Of a DNA stretch of 16,801 bases, positions 1 through 7,065 are shown piece after piece; the first letter of the stretch is position 1; each line of letters opens with the position of its first letter. Source of the DNA: SIG607 sp045605385. Lineage in GTDB: Bacteria > Bacillota > Clostridia > Oscillospirales > Acutalibacteraceae. The translations under genes and the position numbers were made by a program. The stretch spans positions 1 through 16,801 of the forward strand of contig JAZUPW010000067.1 of assembly GCA_045605385.1 (NCBI GenBank). The letters run 5' to 3'. The notes under the pieces were generated by a model. That model was given only the letters and a program-made list of their open reading frames with translations. It was not told where the DNA came from and ran no database searches.

Positions 1-1248
1 CCACATATTATGGTATTCGCCAATAATCCATCTGCCGTCGGCGCTTCTCTGCCAATCCTTTAAATGCGCTAACTGCTTATAGTTGTCCTGCGAAATGGTA
101 AGTTTGTTAAGCACAAAGGGGAAAGGTTCGGTTTCCGGTATATTTTCTGTTGGAAGCGGTTCGTGGTAAACGTGAGAAATAGGATAAAAACCCATATAAA
201 AGCGGTCGGGGTTCTTAAGATTTTCTTCACGCGGCGCCCATAAAGTATCCTGATAAGCCAGAACGCCTATACGCTGAGTAAGACCTTCTTGAGTCATTCG
301 CTCATCTACATAGTTAAGCACTCTGATAACCAAATCACTCATTCTGTGGTCTTTGCAGTTTTCGCATTCACAAGCGGTATTAATGTTATCGGACAAAGCA
401 AACTTTATAATGGAAACATCGGGATTTTCCTTGCAGTATTTTATCATATAGTCTGCCATTTTTTCCTGAACTTCCTTTTGTGAATAACAAAGGTTAGAAA
501 GGAAAGGAGAATCACCCACCAATTCGCGCTTTCCTTTATAAAGCGCAAGATAGGGTTTAGACGCTTCTACTGCTTCTTCAGGAATTTTGCCCCAACCGTC
601 GGGGAAAAGTCCAACGGGATATGCTGTCCAGCCGTGTCCCATTGTCTGAAGTTTGAGTCCGCGGCGAACAACTTCTTTCTTAAGTTTTGCTTCGCCTTCT
701 AAAAGAACTTCTTCGCTTACCTTTTCATCCTCTTTGAAAGGATTATTTGCATGGGTAAACCAACGCTTATAAAAAGGTGTTGAAAGTAAAAACTGGAATT
801 CATAACCGTTAAGACCCACCTTAGGGCAGAATTCTATCATATTATAAACGTTTTCAAACTTACAAGAGCCTTCAATAATCATTGTTCTCTTTTCGCTTGT
901 TGCTTTTTCGTTTACAAAAACAGTCTTATCTAAAAGTGTGGTAGAAGGGATATAATCTCCGTCTTTACCTGGGCGGATAAAACGCGCGCCGCACTCTTTT
1001 AAGAAACGGTACATAGCAATAACAACACTGCAGGGATTAGAACCGGTAATAACACCCTTGCCGTTTTTTACGTCTATGTATATTTCATCTTTCCATTCGT
1101 CAAGTTCAACTTCACTGTTCTTTGGAAGACCAATATAAATTTCATTTTCACCGCTGAAATCGGTAAACATTTTCTTTGCAAACTTTTCATATTCTTCGTT
1201 TGCAAAATCGGTTACCATTTTAATGTTTTCTGTGCTGAAAGTTTTCAT
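1..1248 (-). CDS. DUF4838 glycosidase-like protein, N-terminal part (runs off left edge)
   Basis: The frame is open for 416 codons from an ATG at 1246-1248 to the window edge, so the C-terminus is missing. A GAGGTG ribosome binding site lies just upstream. Residues of about 75-105 contain AMYRFLKECGARFIRPG followed by GDYIP, which is the hallmark of DUF4838 proteins (the region after the GH20/GH67-like N-terminal subdomain). Further on come an MGHGW segment, a GWGKIPEE segment and a cysteine cluster CECENCK near residue 310, also typical of the family. DUF4838 proteins are TIM-barrel, glycoside-hydrolase-like proteins found in polysaccharide-using bacteria; substrate and activity are mostly unknown. 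There is no signal peptide, so I infer a cytosolic enzyme acting on imported oligosaccharides. It is monocistronic at this end, with its own promoter. Family call confident, function not. Confidence 0.8.
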   Translation of the reverse strand, partial: MKTFSTENIKMVTDFANEEYEKFAKKMFTDFSGENEIYIGLPKNSEVELDEWKDEIYIDVKNGKGVITGSNPCSVVIAMYRFLKECGARFIRPGKDGDYIPSTTLLDKTVFVNEKATSEKRTMIIEGSCKFENVYNMIEFCPKVGLNGYEFQFLLSTPFYKRWFTHANNPFKEDEKVSEEVLLEGEAKLKKEVVRRGLKLQTMGHGWTAYPVGLFPDGWGKIPEEAVEASKPYLALYKGKRELVGDSPFLSNLCYSQKEVQEKMADYMIKYCKENPDVSIIKFALSDNINTACECENCKDHRMSDLVIRVLNYVDERMTQEGLTQRIGVLAYQDTLWAPREENLKNPDRFYMGFYPISHVYHEPLPTENIPETEPFPFVLNKLTISQDNYKQLAHLKDWQRSADGRWIIGEYHNMW

Positions 1249-1299
1249 AACGACACCTCACTTGTTTCTTCATTCATTGTACCACAAATATGGCTGAAC

Positions 1300-1316
1300 A
1301 ACATAAATTTTATGTT
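1300..1316. promoter_or_regulatory. Palindrome in the DUF4838 leader, operator candidate
   Basis: AACATAAA-T-TTTATGTT is a perfect 8-bp inverted repeat around one base. It lies about 5-21 bases downstream of the predicted transcription start, where a repressor could block elongation. The arms are AT-rich, so chance occurrence is possible. Confidence 0.35.
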
Positions 1317-1327
1317 ACGTTTCTTTG

Positions 1328-1356
1328 ATTTTATGCTAAAACACAAAATATGTCAA
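1328..1356 (-). promoter_or_regulatory. Sigma-A promoter of the DUF4838 gene
   Basis: On the minus strand TTGACA (1351-1356) is followed after exactly 17 bases by TAAAAT (1328-1333). This predicts a start near 1321 and a leader of about 70 nt before the ATG at 1248. A second possible -10 (TACAAT near 1277-1282) lacks a good -35. Confidence 0.55.
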
Positions 1357-1406
1357 TGTAATTATGTTAGGTTTTGTTATACATTTTTTCGTTTTCGTTG
1401 GCACAT

Positions 1407-1440
1407 AAAAACCGCCTTTGTTTATGCAAAGGCGGTTTTT
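1407..1440 (-). terminator. Intrinsic terminator after rsmA
   Basis: ACCGCCTTTG (1411-1420) pairs with CAAAGGCGGT (1427-1436), flanked by an A-run on one side and a T-run on the other. On the minus strand the stem ends in TTTTT directly after the rsmA stop codon. No plus-strand gene needs it. Confidence 0.85.
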
Positions 1441-2288
1441 TAAAATATTTCGTTGTAAAGTTGTGCTAACTGTTCCATATTAAGCGCTTCGCTTCGTACT
1501 GCTTCATCAATACCCAAATTCATAAGCGCTTGTCTTACCTTTTCTTTTTCAACTTTGGTTGTGTTAGAAAGGCTGTTTAAAAGAGTTTTTCGCCTTTGAG
1601 CAAAACAAGATTTAACAAAACCGAAAAAGCCTTCTTCATCTTTAACAAAAACGGGCGGTTCTTTTCTTATATTAAGTTTAATTACCGCCGAATCAACGTT
1701 TGGCGCGGGTACAAAACTTTCTCTTTCTACCTCAAAGAGTATTTCGGGCTGTGAAAAATAACTTACGTAAACGCTTAACGCGCCAGCTTCTCTTGTTCCA
1801 ACCTCGGCGCAAATGCGCTCTGCCGCTTCCTTTTGCACCATAACGGTAAGACTTTCTATATTAAGGCGGCTTTCAAGCAGTTTTATAACAAGCGGAGAAG
1901 TTATATAGTAAGGCAGGTTTGCGCAAACTGCAACTTTTTCGCAGTCATTAAACTTTTCGGCAATAAGCGCGTTTAAATCCATTTTTAACGCATCACCGAA
2001 AACCACTTCACAGTTATCAAACTCGGCCAAAGTTTTTGCTAAAACGGGTTTTAAGCGTTCATCAAGTTCAACCGCCACAACACGCTTTGCCACAGCGGCG
2101 CATTCAACCGTTAAAACACCTATACCCGGACCGATTTCAAGCACACCCGTATTATTATCGGCAGCGCTTTCTGCCATAGCAGGACAAACCGAAGAATCTA
2201 TTAAAAAATTCTGACCTAAACTCTTTTTAAAAGAAAAACCGTTTTCGCCAAGAATTTTTTTAACTGTATTAATATCGGAAAGATTCAT
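1440..2288 (-). CDS. rsmA: 16S rRNA (adenine1518-N6/adenine1519-N6)-dimethyltransferase RsmA (KsgA)
   Basis: This 282-residue protein has the usual length and all the motifs of the KsgA/Dim1 family. It uses S-adenosylmethionine to dimethylate the two adjacent adenines in the 3'-terminal hairpin of 16S rRNA during late 30S maturation. Visible motifs are KKSLGQNFL (21-29), the SAM-binding motif EIGPGIGVLT (51-60), the acidic VELDE that binds the ribose (73-77), GDAL (98-101), the catalytic NLPYYITSP (124-132) and VQKEAAERI (151-159). The C-terminal helical domain is present and ends in a normal tail. The ATG lies one base after the stop codon of the upstream gene, so the two are almost certainly co-transcribed and translationally coupled. 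Loss of this enzyme gives kasugamycin resistance in known bacteria. Identification is secure. Confidence 0.97.
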   Translation of the reverse strand: MNLSDINTVKKILGENGFSFKKSLGQNFLIDSSVCPAMAESAADNNTGVLEIGPGIGVLTVECAAVAKRVVAVELDERLKPVLAKTLAEFDNCEVVFGDALKMDLNALIAEKFNDCEKVAVCANLPYYITSPLVIKLLESRLNIESLTVMVQKEAAERICAEVGTREAGALSVYVSYFSQPEILFEVERESFVPAPNVDSAVIKLNIRKEPPVFVKDEEGFFGFVKSCFAQRRKTLLNSLSNTTKVEKEKVRQALMNLGIDEAVRSEALNMEQLAQLYNEIF

Positions 2289-2289
2289 A

Positions 2290-3000
2290 TTACAAAGCGC
2301 TTCTTAATTTTTTGCTATGCTTCATTTCATTACTGAAGTTAAGCACCTGAGTATAAAGGCTTGGGCATTCTGCCGTTAATTCTTTAAAAGTTTCAAGCAA
2401 TGCTTTATCTTCATAAACAGCAGCGCTTAATATAGCAACAATAAAGGGAACTGTTTCGGCATCGGCTGCTATAAACATATCGGTCATAGCATCGTAAAAC
2501 TTCTTTATTTGTCGTTTATTTGCGCTTCTTACCAACTCTTTAACCGAAGGAATAAAATATTCATGGCAAAAATCTGCCATAAGCAATTTTCCGTATTTAG
2601 CCACGTGCGCTTTATAGGTTTCCTTATGCTGTGGGAAAACAGCAAGAAGTTTTTGTGTAAGACCGCCAACGCCGACTTTATTTCCGCCGAGTTCATCGGG
2701 CAGTTGTACGTTTTCTACCCTGCTTCTTTCCTTTTTAATGCCAAATGCCTTTTGAAGCGTATCGGTAAAGTCAATAGCAACCGATTCAATATCTTTTTCG
2801 GTCTGGCTTTCATCAAAAAGATAGGCTGAAAGTAATTTTTCATTTTCTTCCTGTGTTAAATAAAGTTCGTAAAGTTTTTTCTCGTTATTATAAACAATTC
2901 TTACCTTTTTGTCTTCATTAACAAATACGTCTTCTGCCTGTTCAAAACCTTGCTGAGTTAAAAACGGCAAAAGTTTTTCAATTAGTTTTTCGTAAAACAT
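2290..3000 (-). CDS. Conserved-type hypothetical protein, first gene of the rsmA operon
   Basis: I do not recognise this 236-residue protein. It is soluble, without signal peptide or membrane segment, rich in Glu and Lys, and looks mostly alpha-helical in its second half (about 105-236). The N-terminal part (1-75) has alternating hydrophobic residues and a VRIVYNNEKKLYELYLTQEE stretch suggestive of beta strands. There are no obvious catalytic motifs. The ATG at 2998-3000 has a GGTGG ribosome binding site at a suitable distance, and the gene ends one base before rsmA, with a single promoter upstream of both. The coupling suggests a constitutive housekeeping role, but nothing in the protein shows that it is ribosome-related. 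Confidence 0.8.
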   Translation of the reverse strand: MFYEKLIEKLLPFLTQQGFEQAEDVFVNEDKKVRIVYNNEKKLYELYLTQEENEKLLSAYLFDESQTEKDIESVAIDFTDTLQKAFGIKKERSRVENVQLPDELGGNKVGVGGLTQKLLAVFPQHKETYKAHVAKYGKLLMADFCHEYFIPSVKELVRSANKRQIKKFYDAMTDMFIAADAETVPFIVAILSAAVYEDKALLETFKELTAECPSLYTQVLNFSNEMKHSKKLRSAL

Positions 3001-3031
3001 TTTTATACCACCATAAGTTTATTTTTCAATT

Positions 3032-3060
3032 AGTATACCACGAAATTACCGTTTTGTAAA
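3032..3060 (-). promoter_or_regulatory. Sigma-A promoter of the hypothetical-rsmA operon
   Basis: On the minus strand TTTACA (3055-3060) and TATACT (3032-3037) are separated by 17 bases. It starts only a few bases after the terminator of the upstream EF-G-like gene, which supports an independent transcription unit. Confidence 0.65.
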
Positions 3061-3063
3061 CAA

Positions 3064-3098
3064 CAAAAAACTGCCCGAAAAATTTCGGACAGTTTTGT
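3064..3098 (-). terminator. Intrinsic terminator of the EF-G-like gene
   Basis: AAAACTG and CCGAAA pair with TTTCGG and CAGTTTT, with one internal C/A mismatch. Read on the minus strand the hairpin ends in a TTTTTT run, six bases after the stop codon of the EF-G-like gene. Confidence 0.85.
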
Positions 3099-3104
3099 TT
3101 TAAA

Positions 3105-5147
3105 TTATTCTTTGTTTTCTTCTATTACCTTTGCAGCAATATGTGACGGGAGTTCTTCATAACGTTCAAACTCTACGGTAAAGGAAGCGGTACCGCCCGT
3201 AATTGAACGCATAGCGGTTGCGAAGTCTGCCAATTCAGCAATAGGCGCTTCGGCAAGAACTTCCTGCATTTTATTTGCAAGAGGATTCATACCAATAATT
3301 CTGCCGCGGCGTTTGTTAACTTCACCTATAACGTCACCAAGTTGTTCATCGGGCGCAATTACGCAAAGTTTGCCAAACGGTTCTAACAATACGGGTTTAC
3401 ACTGCGGAATACCGTCCTTAAATGCAAGAGAAGCGGCTGTCTTAAAGGACATTTCAGAAGAATCTACAGGATGGTAAGAGCCATCATAAAGTGTTGCTTT
3501 AACACCAACCATCGGGAATCCTGCAAGAACACCCTTAACCACTGAATCACGAAGACCTTTTTCAACTGCGGGGAAGAAGTTCTTGGGAACTGCGCCGCCA
3601 ACAACTCTTTCTTCAAAAATTAGTTCTTCGCCATCGTGCGGTTCAAATTCAATCCATACGTCACCGAACTGACCGTGACCGCCCGACTGTTTCTTATATC
3701 TACCCTGAACCTTTGCCGACTGGCGGATTGTTTCGCGGTAAGCAACTTTCGGATTTGTAAGTTCAACATTTACGCCGAACTTTGAAGCAAGACGTGAAAC
3801 AACAACGTCTATGTGCTGTTCGCCAAGGCCCGAAATAACCGATTCAAGAGTTTCTTTGTTATATACAAAGGAAATTGTGGGATCTTCTTCGGCAATACGG
3901 TTAATGCCTGCAGCAACTTTTTCTTCCTCGCCCTTGTTCTTGGGATAAACAGCCATAGAAAGACAAGGATTCGGGAACTTAGGCATAACTGCAACAGTAC
4001 CGTCGGCAGATAACGTATCGCCTGTTTTAACATCGCCAAGTTTAGCAACACAGCCAATATCTCCCGCTACAATACTTGCGGCATCTTCCTGTTTGCCCGC
4101 TTTTATGTACATAAGTTTAGAAAGTTTTTCATCTTCACCCGTGCGGCTTACTTTAAGTTTCATATCGCCCTTAACTTCGCCGGATAAAACTTTAAAGTAT
4201 GAAAGTTTACCAACAAACGGGTCGGCAACTGTTTTGAAAACAAGTAAAGATACAGGTTTTGCGGTATCGGGAAGAACAGATTCTGTTTCTTCGCCCTTAA
4301 CAATTTTATACTCGGCTTCATCTGCGGCAGGCATAAGTTCAAACAAAAGTTCTGCACACATAGGAATAGCATCGCCCGTTGCCTGAACACCGCACATTAC
4401 GGGACAAATATCACCCGATGCAATACCTTTTTTAAGCGCAGCAGTAATTTCTTCGCTTGTAAAGGGAACGCCTTCAAAATATTTTTCCATTAATTCTTCA
4501 TCTATACTTGCAACTGCTTCAAGCATAAGTTCATAAAGGCGCTTTGCTTCATCCGACGGTTCAAAAACGGTTTCTTTGGCATTAATGCCGTCGTACTTGT
4601 ACGCTTTATTTTCAATAAGATTCCAATAAGCAATAACCGTTTCATTTTCAACAAGCGGAACAACAACAGGGCATATAACTGCGCCGTAGTTAGCGGTAAG
4701 AGCCGATACAACACGGTAATAATGAGCGTGTGTAGAGTTCAATTTACCAACAAAAAAAGCAACGGGTTTTCCTGCGGCACGGGCTTTATCAACACTTTGT
4801 TTTGCGCCAACCGTAAGGCCCGATTTACCCGATATAACAACCACTGCGCTGTCGGCAGCAGCAATACCGCTTACAACCTCACCCGCGAAGTCAAAAAGGC
4901 CCGGTGTGTCAATTATATTTATTTTCTTGTTGTCTGTTTCTAACGGATAAACCGATGTGTATACCGAAGAAGAACGCTTTTTCTCTTCTGCATCAAAGTC
5001 CATAACACAGCTTCCGTCTTCGGTTTTGCCGATACGGTCTACCTTCCCGAACGAAAACAGCAATGCATCGGCAAGCGTGGTTTTACCGCTTCCGCCGTGG
5101 CCCAGAAGGGCTATATTTTTAATTTCATTTGGTTTGTACTGTTTCAT
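3105..5147 (-). CDS. EF-G-like translational GTPase (paralogue of elongation factor G)
   Basis: The protein has 680 residues and the five-domain EF-G layout. The G domain has G1 GHGGSGKTT (16-24), a switch-I region DFDAEEKKRSSS (50-61) and G3 DTPG (80-83), followed by LFDFAGEV where canonical EF-G has the catalytic His. Domain IV carries QSGGHGQFGDV (about residue 485) and domain V carries GDVIGEVNKRRGRIIGM and YEELPSHIAAKV. The DxDAEEKKR and DTPG(Y/L)xDF signatures place it in the EF-G-like subfamily common in Clostridia, not in main FusA. The G4 motif NKxD is replaced by GKLN (134-137), which is unusual. I chose the ATG at 5147: the longer reading starts at a GTG inside the ribosome binding site AAAGGAG, while the ATG is at the right distance. 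It is monocistronic with a strong promoter. Its role (ribosome rescue, recycling or resistance) cannot be told. Confidence 0.85.
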   Translation of the reverse strand: MKQYKPNEIKNIALLGHGGSGKTTLADALLFSFGKVDRIGKTEDGSCVMDFDAEEKKRSSSVYTSVYPLETDNKKINIIDTPGLFDFAGEVVSGIAAADSAVVVISGKSGLTVGAKQSVDKARAAGKPVAFFVGKLNSTHAHYYRVVSALTANYGAVICPVVVPLVENETVIAYWNLIENKAYKYDGINAKETVFEPSDEAKRLYELMLEAVASIDEELMEKYFEGVPFTSEEITAALKKGIASGDICPVMCGVQATGDAIPMCAELLFELMPAADEAEYKIVKGEETESVLPDTAKPVSLLVFKTVADPFVGKLSYFKVLSGEVKGDMKLKVSRTGEDEKLSKLMYIKAGKQEDAASIVAGDIGCVAKLGDVKTGDTLSADGTVAVMPKFPNPCLSMAVYPKNKGEEEKVAAGINRIAEEDPTISFVYNKETLESVISGLGEQHIDVVVSRLASKFGVNVELTNPKVAYRETIRQSAKVQGRYKKQSGGHGQFGDVWIEFEPHDGEELIFEERVVGGAVPKNFFPAVEKGLRDSVVKGVLAGFPMVGVKATLYDGSYHPVDSSEMSFKTAASLAFKDGIPQCKPVLLEPFGKLCVIAPDEQLGDVIGEVNKRRGRIIGMNPLANKMQEVLAEAPIAELADFATAMRSITGGTASFTVEFERYEELPSHIAAKVIEENKE

Positions 5148-5186
5148 ATTAGGGGACACTCCTTTTAATTTTGCTGTTATGTAGCA

Positions 5187-5215
5187 ATTATATCACAGGT
5201 TTTTGTAATATTCAA
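5187..5215 (-). promoter_or_regulatory. Sigma-A promoter of the EF-G-like gene
   Basis: On the minus strand TTGAAT (5210-5215) and a perfect TATAAT (5187-5192) are 17 bases apart. The predicted leader is about 30-35 nt and contains the AAAGGAG ribosome binding site. Confidence 0.75.
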
Positions 5216-5260
5216 CATATATTTTTAAAAATTTTAATCCTTTTTGTTAATTTAGCACAT

Positions 5261-5318
5261 TGTAACCATTTTGAAACTTTGTAACCAAATTGTAATCAAA
5301 CTGTAATCATTTTGAAGT
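5261..5318 (+). promoter_or_regulatory. Tandem WalR/YycF-type boxes (TGTWAH-N5 repeats)
   Basis: TGTAAC (5280-5285), TGTAAT (5291-5296) and TGTAAT (5302-5307) follow each other at exactly 11-base steps, with a weaker fourth unit TGAAGT at 5313-5318. Another pair lies upstream: TGTAAC (5261-5266) and, 11 bases on, TGAAAC (5272-5277). This is the TGTWAH-N5-TGTWAH direct-repeat consensus known for WalR of the WalRK two-component system. The array ends where a -35 box would be for the TATAAT at 5340, fitting activation by an OmpR/PhoB-family regulator. Regulator identity is inferred; no regulator gene is in the window. Confidence 0.6.
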
Positions 5319-5339
5319 GGAATTTATTTATTTTTAGTA

Positions 5340-5345
5340 TATAAT
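5340..5345 (+). promoter_or_regulatory. -10 element of the secreted-protein gene
   Basis: A perfect TATAAT lies 36 bases before the ATG at 5381. There is no good -35 hexamer at 16-18 bases (the candidates TGGAAT and GTGGAA are poor), so the promoter probably depends on an activator bound to the adjacent direct-repeat boxes. Confidence 0.6.
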
Positions 5346-5380
5346 AAAGTTAGAAACTAATCGAAAGGAAAGTGAATTTT

Positions 5381-5968
5381 ATGAAAAGATTGTTATCCGT
5401 TCTTTTAATTTTAGTGCTTTTGTTTACAACAGGCATTGTTTCGCTTTCCGCTTACGGTACCAACGAAACCGCCACAGAAGAAGAAAAAAACACACAAGGC
5501 AGTATTATGGCATCGCGTTTTGAAACCATGCTAAATAATAACTATGCTTATGCTAACGATTTTAGTTCTGTTTCTGCTCTTATGAACAGCGCGGTTATTT
5601 CGCTTCTTCCCCTTGCGAAAGACCAAACGTTGGAAAACAGCCGTTTAATTGATTTTATGAAAAATATGTACGGTGTAGACCCAACAGAAATTGCCGATGA
5701 AGCAAAAGAACCCATAACTAAAGACGGCATTACAAAAATATTACCCGTTGGTTTCTTTAAATACGAACACACCGTTAATGACGTTAAACTTAATGAAGAC
5801 GGCACTTACACCGTTTATTCAATCGCTAAAGGTTATGAATATGAAAACGAAGTTGAACTTGAAGCAATTTCTCGTTTCGTTCCTTCTTCCGACAGCAGTT
5901 TTGCTTATATTCTTGCTTCCTGCGAATTACTTTTACCCGAAGAAAACACAGAAAATATAGAAATTTAA
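5381..5968 (+). CDS. Secreted protein of unknown function
   Basis: I do not recognise this 195-residue protein. It begins with a clear Sec signal peptide: MKR, then a Leu/Val-rich core up to about residue 20, and a likely cleavage near LSA-YG (about residue 24). There is no lipobox. The mature part starts with a polar, Glu/Thr-rich linker, then a compact domain with mixed helices and strands. No catalytic motif is visible, and there is no sorting signal or repeat for wall attachment. I chose the ATG at 5381 because AAAGGA sits about 9 bases before it; an in-frame GTG at 5372 overlaps that site. The upstream box array suggests response-regulator control, so a link with cell-wall homeostasis is possible but unproven. 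A terminator follows 20 bases after the stop, so it is monocistronic. Confidence 0.8.
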   Translation: MKRLLSVLLILVLLFTTGIVSLSAYGTNETATEEEKNTQGSIMASRFETMLNNNYAYANDFSSVSALMNSAVISLLPLAKDQTLENSRLIDFMKNMYGVDPTEIADEAKEPITKDGITKILPVGFFKYEHTVNDVKLNEDGTYTVYSIAKGYEYENEVELEAISRFVPSSDSSFAYILASCELLLPEENTENIEI

Positions 5969-5987
5969 AAATTTTAAAATATAAAGC

Positions 5988-6022
5988 AATAACCCTTGCC
6001 AAAAAGCAAGGGTTATTACTTT
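5988..6022 (+). terminator. Intrinsic terminator of the secreted-protein gene
   Basis: AATAACCCTTGC (5988-5999) pairs perfectly with GCAAGGGTTATT (6006-6017) around a six-base A-rich loop. It is followed by a short ACTTTT tail. Confidence 0.85.
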
Positions 6023-6042
6023 TAAGGGGTTTGAGGAGAGAT

Positions 6043-6099
6043 CGTTCTTAAAAAAGAACGAAATATGCTGCAGTTTTGCGGCTAACTGACAGCATATTT
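6043..6099. repeat. Two abutting hairpins in the leader of the M23 gene
   Basis: Hairpin 1 is CGTTCTT (6043-6049) with AAGAACG (6054-6060). Hairpin 2 starts at the next base: AAATATGCTG (6061-6070) plus CAGTT (6071-6075) pair with AACTG (6084-6088) plus CAGCATATTT (6090-6099), with a single bulged A, giving 15 bp. Neither is followed by a strong T-run, and a good terminator already precedes them. They could be an operator, an RNA element or a remnant of a repeat. Confidence 0.5.
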
Positions 6100-6204
6100 A
6101 ATATACACCGAAATTTTGTTTATATTATGAATATTTTTTAAATATTTTTTAACAAGTATATTTTTATGTATTTCAGCCAACACTTTTTGTGGAGGCGAAA
6201 TACA

Positions 6205-6897
6205 GTGAAATACTATAAAAATAAAACTGCAAAATTTTTCAACGGCACAGGCTTTTATATTGTTATGGCTGTTTGTATGATAGCGGTAGGCTTTGCGGCA
6301 TACAGCGCTATGGATGCTGCAAGAATGAACAATAACTCAAACGACACAAGTTATTACGAAGAGCCTGAAAATACGGAAAACCAAGACGATAACGTTATTT
6401 TAGAACCCGTTAACCCAACAAAGGAAGAACCGCTAATAACCGAAAACGAACAACCTGCCACAGAAGACGTTGGCAACGAAGCAAAAGAGCCATACTTTGT
6501 GCCGCCGCTTAACGACGCTCAAATTTATAAAGAATACAGCGAAGATACTTTGCAATATTCACAAACTTATAATGATATGAGACTTCACACAGGCATTGAC
6601 CTTTTATCTTCTGAAAATCTGCTTGTTTTAAGTTGCTCAAGCGGAACGGTTGCAAGTATTGATGACGGAACAATAATGGGCTGTGTTATTACAATTGACC
6701 ACGGCAATAATATTTTTATTCGTTACTGCGGCGTTAAAAACGTTAAAGTAGAGATTGGAAGCAGTGTTGAAGCGGGTACTGCTATTGCAGAAATAGGCAC
6801 GGTAAATAATGAATGTGCCGATGAAGCGCATTTACACCTTGAAGTTTTAAACAACGGCACCCCCGTTGACCCAACAACAATAATTCCATTAAAATAA
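6205..6897 (+). CDS. Membrane-anchored M23 (LytM) peptidase, SpoIIQ-like
   Basis: The 230-residue protein has a short cytoplasmic N-terminus, one membrane segment (about 17-37), an acidic Asn/Glu/Pro-rich linker (about 45-105) and a C-terminal M23 domain. The zinc ligands of active LytM enzymes are present: HTGID (H128, D132) and HLH (209-211). This layout fits SpoIIQ, the forespore membrane protein that pairs with SpoIIIAH across the intermembrane space. The B. subtilis protein lacks a full zinc site, whereas those of several Clostridia, like this one, keep it. I chose the GTG at 6205 because GGAGG (6191-6195) is at ideal distance; the upstream ATG at 6166 has no ribosome binding site. A GTATA (6156) and GCCAACACT (6176) 15 bases apart resemble a sigma-F promoter but would leave a leader of only about 14 nt. 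A vegetative M23 wall hydrolase is the alternative. Confidence 0.75.
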   Translation: MKYYKNKTAKFFNGTGFYIVMAVCMIAVGFAAYSAMDAARMNNNSNDTSYYEEPENTENQDDNVILEPVNPTKEEPLITENEQPATEDVGNEAKEPYFVPPLNDAQIYKEYSEDTLQYSQTYNDMRLHTGIDLLSSENLLVLSCSSGTVASIDDGTIMGCVITIDHGNNIFIRYCGVKNVKVEIGSSVEAGTAIAEIGTVNNECADEAHLHLEVLNNGTPVDPTTIIPLK

Positions 6898-6926
6898 GTA
6901 AAAACTGCAGAAGATGTATAAACATT

Positions 6927-6956
6927 AAGTCCGAGGATTTTCTCCTCGGGCTTTTT
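6927..6956 (+). terminator. Intrinsic terminator of the M23 gene
   Basis: AAGTCCGAGGA (6927-6937) pairs with TCCTCGGGCTT (6943-6953, one G-T wobble) and is followed by a T-run. The stem is nearly the same as that of the terminator at 8327-8355. Confidence 0.9.
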
Positions 6957-7030
6957 CGCACCCTAGTTTTATTTCAGGTTTAAAAAATACTCACACAAAA
7001 AAGGCAAAAATAAGTAATTTGCAAATTCTA

Positions 7031-7065
7031 TTTACCATTTTTGAAAATATGTTGAAAATGGTAAA
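7031..7065. promoter_or_regulatory. Inverted repeat over the ATPase promoter, operator candidate
   Basis: TTTACCATTTT (7031-7041) and AAAATGGTAAA (7055-7065) are perfect 11-bp arms 13 bases apart. The right arm overlaps the -35 hexamer of the ATPase promoter, so a dimeric protein bound here would block RNA polymerase. The binding protein is unknown. Confidence 0.5.

Noticed and set aside
289..483. Plus-strand ORF of 64 codons.
   Set aside because: It is the opposite strand of the DUF4838 gene, whose minus-strand frame is open throughout and carries family motifs.
3809..4390. Several ORFs of 66-97 codons on both strands.
   Set aside because: All are shadows of the EF-G-like coding sequence, with no ribosome binding sites or recognisable domains.
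5157..5159. GTG as start of the EF-G-like gene (four residues longer).
   Set aside because: The codon is part of the AAAGGAGTG ribosome binding site; the ATG at 5147 is at the proper distance. The same reasoning rejects GTG 15049 (esterase) and ATG 15142 (SpoVB-like).
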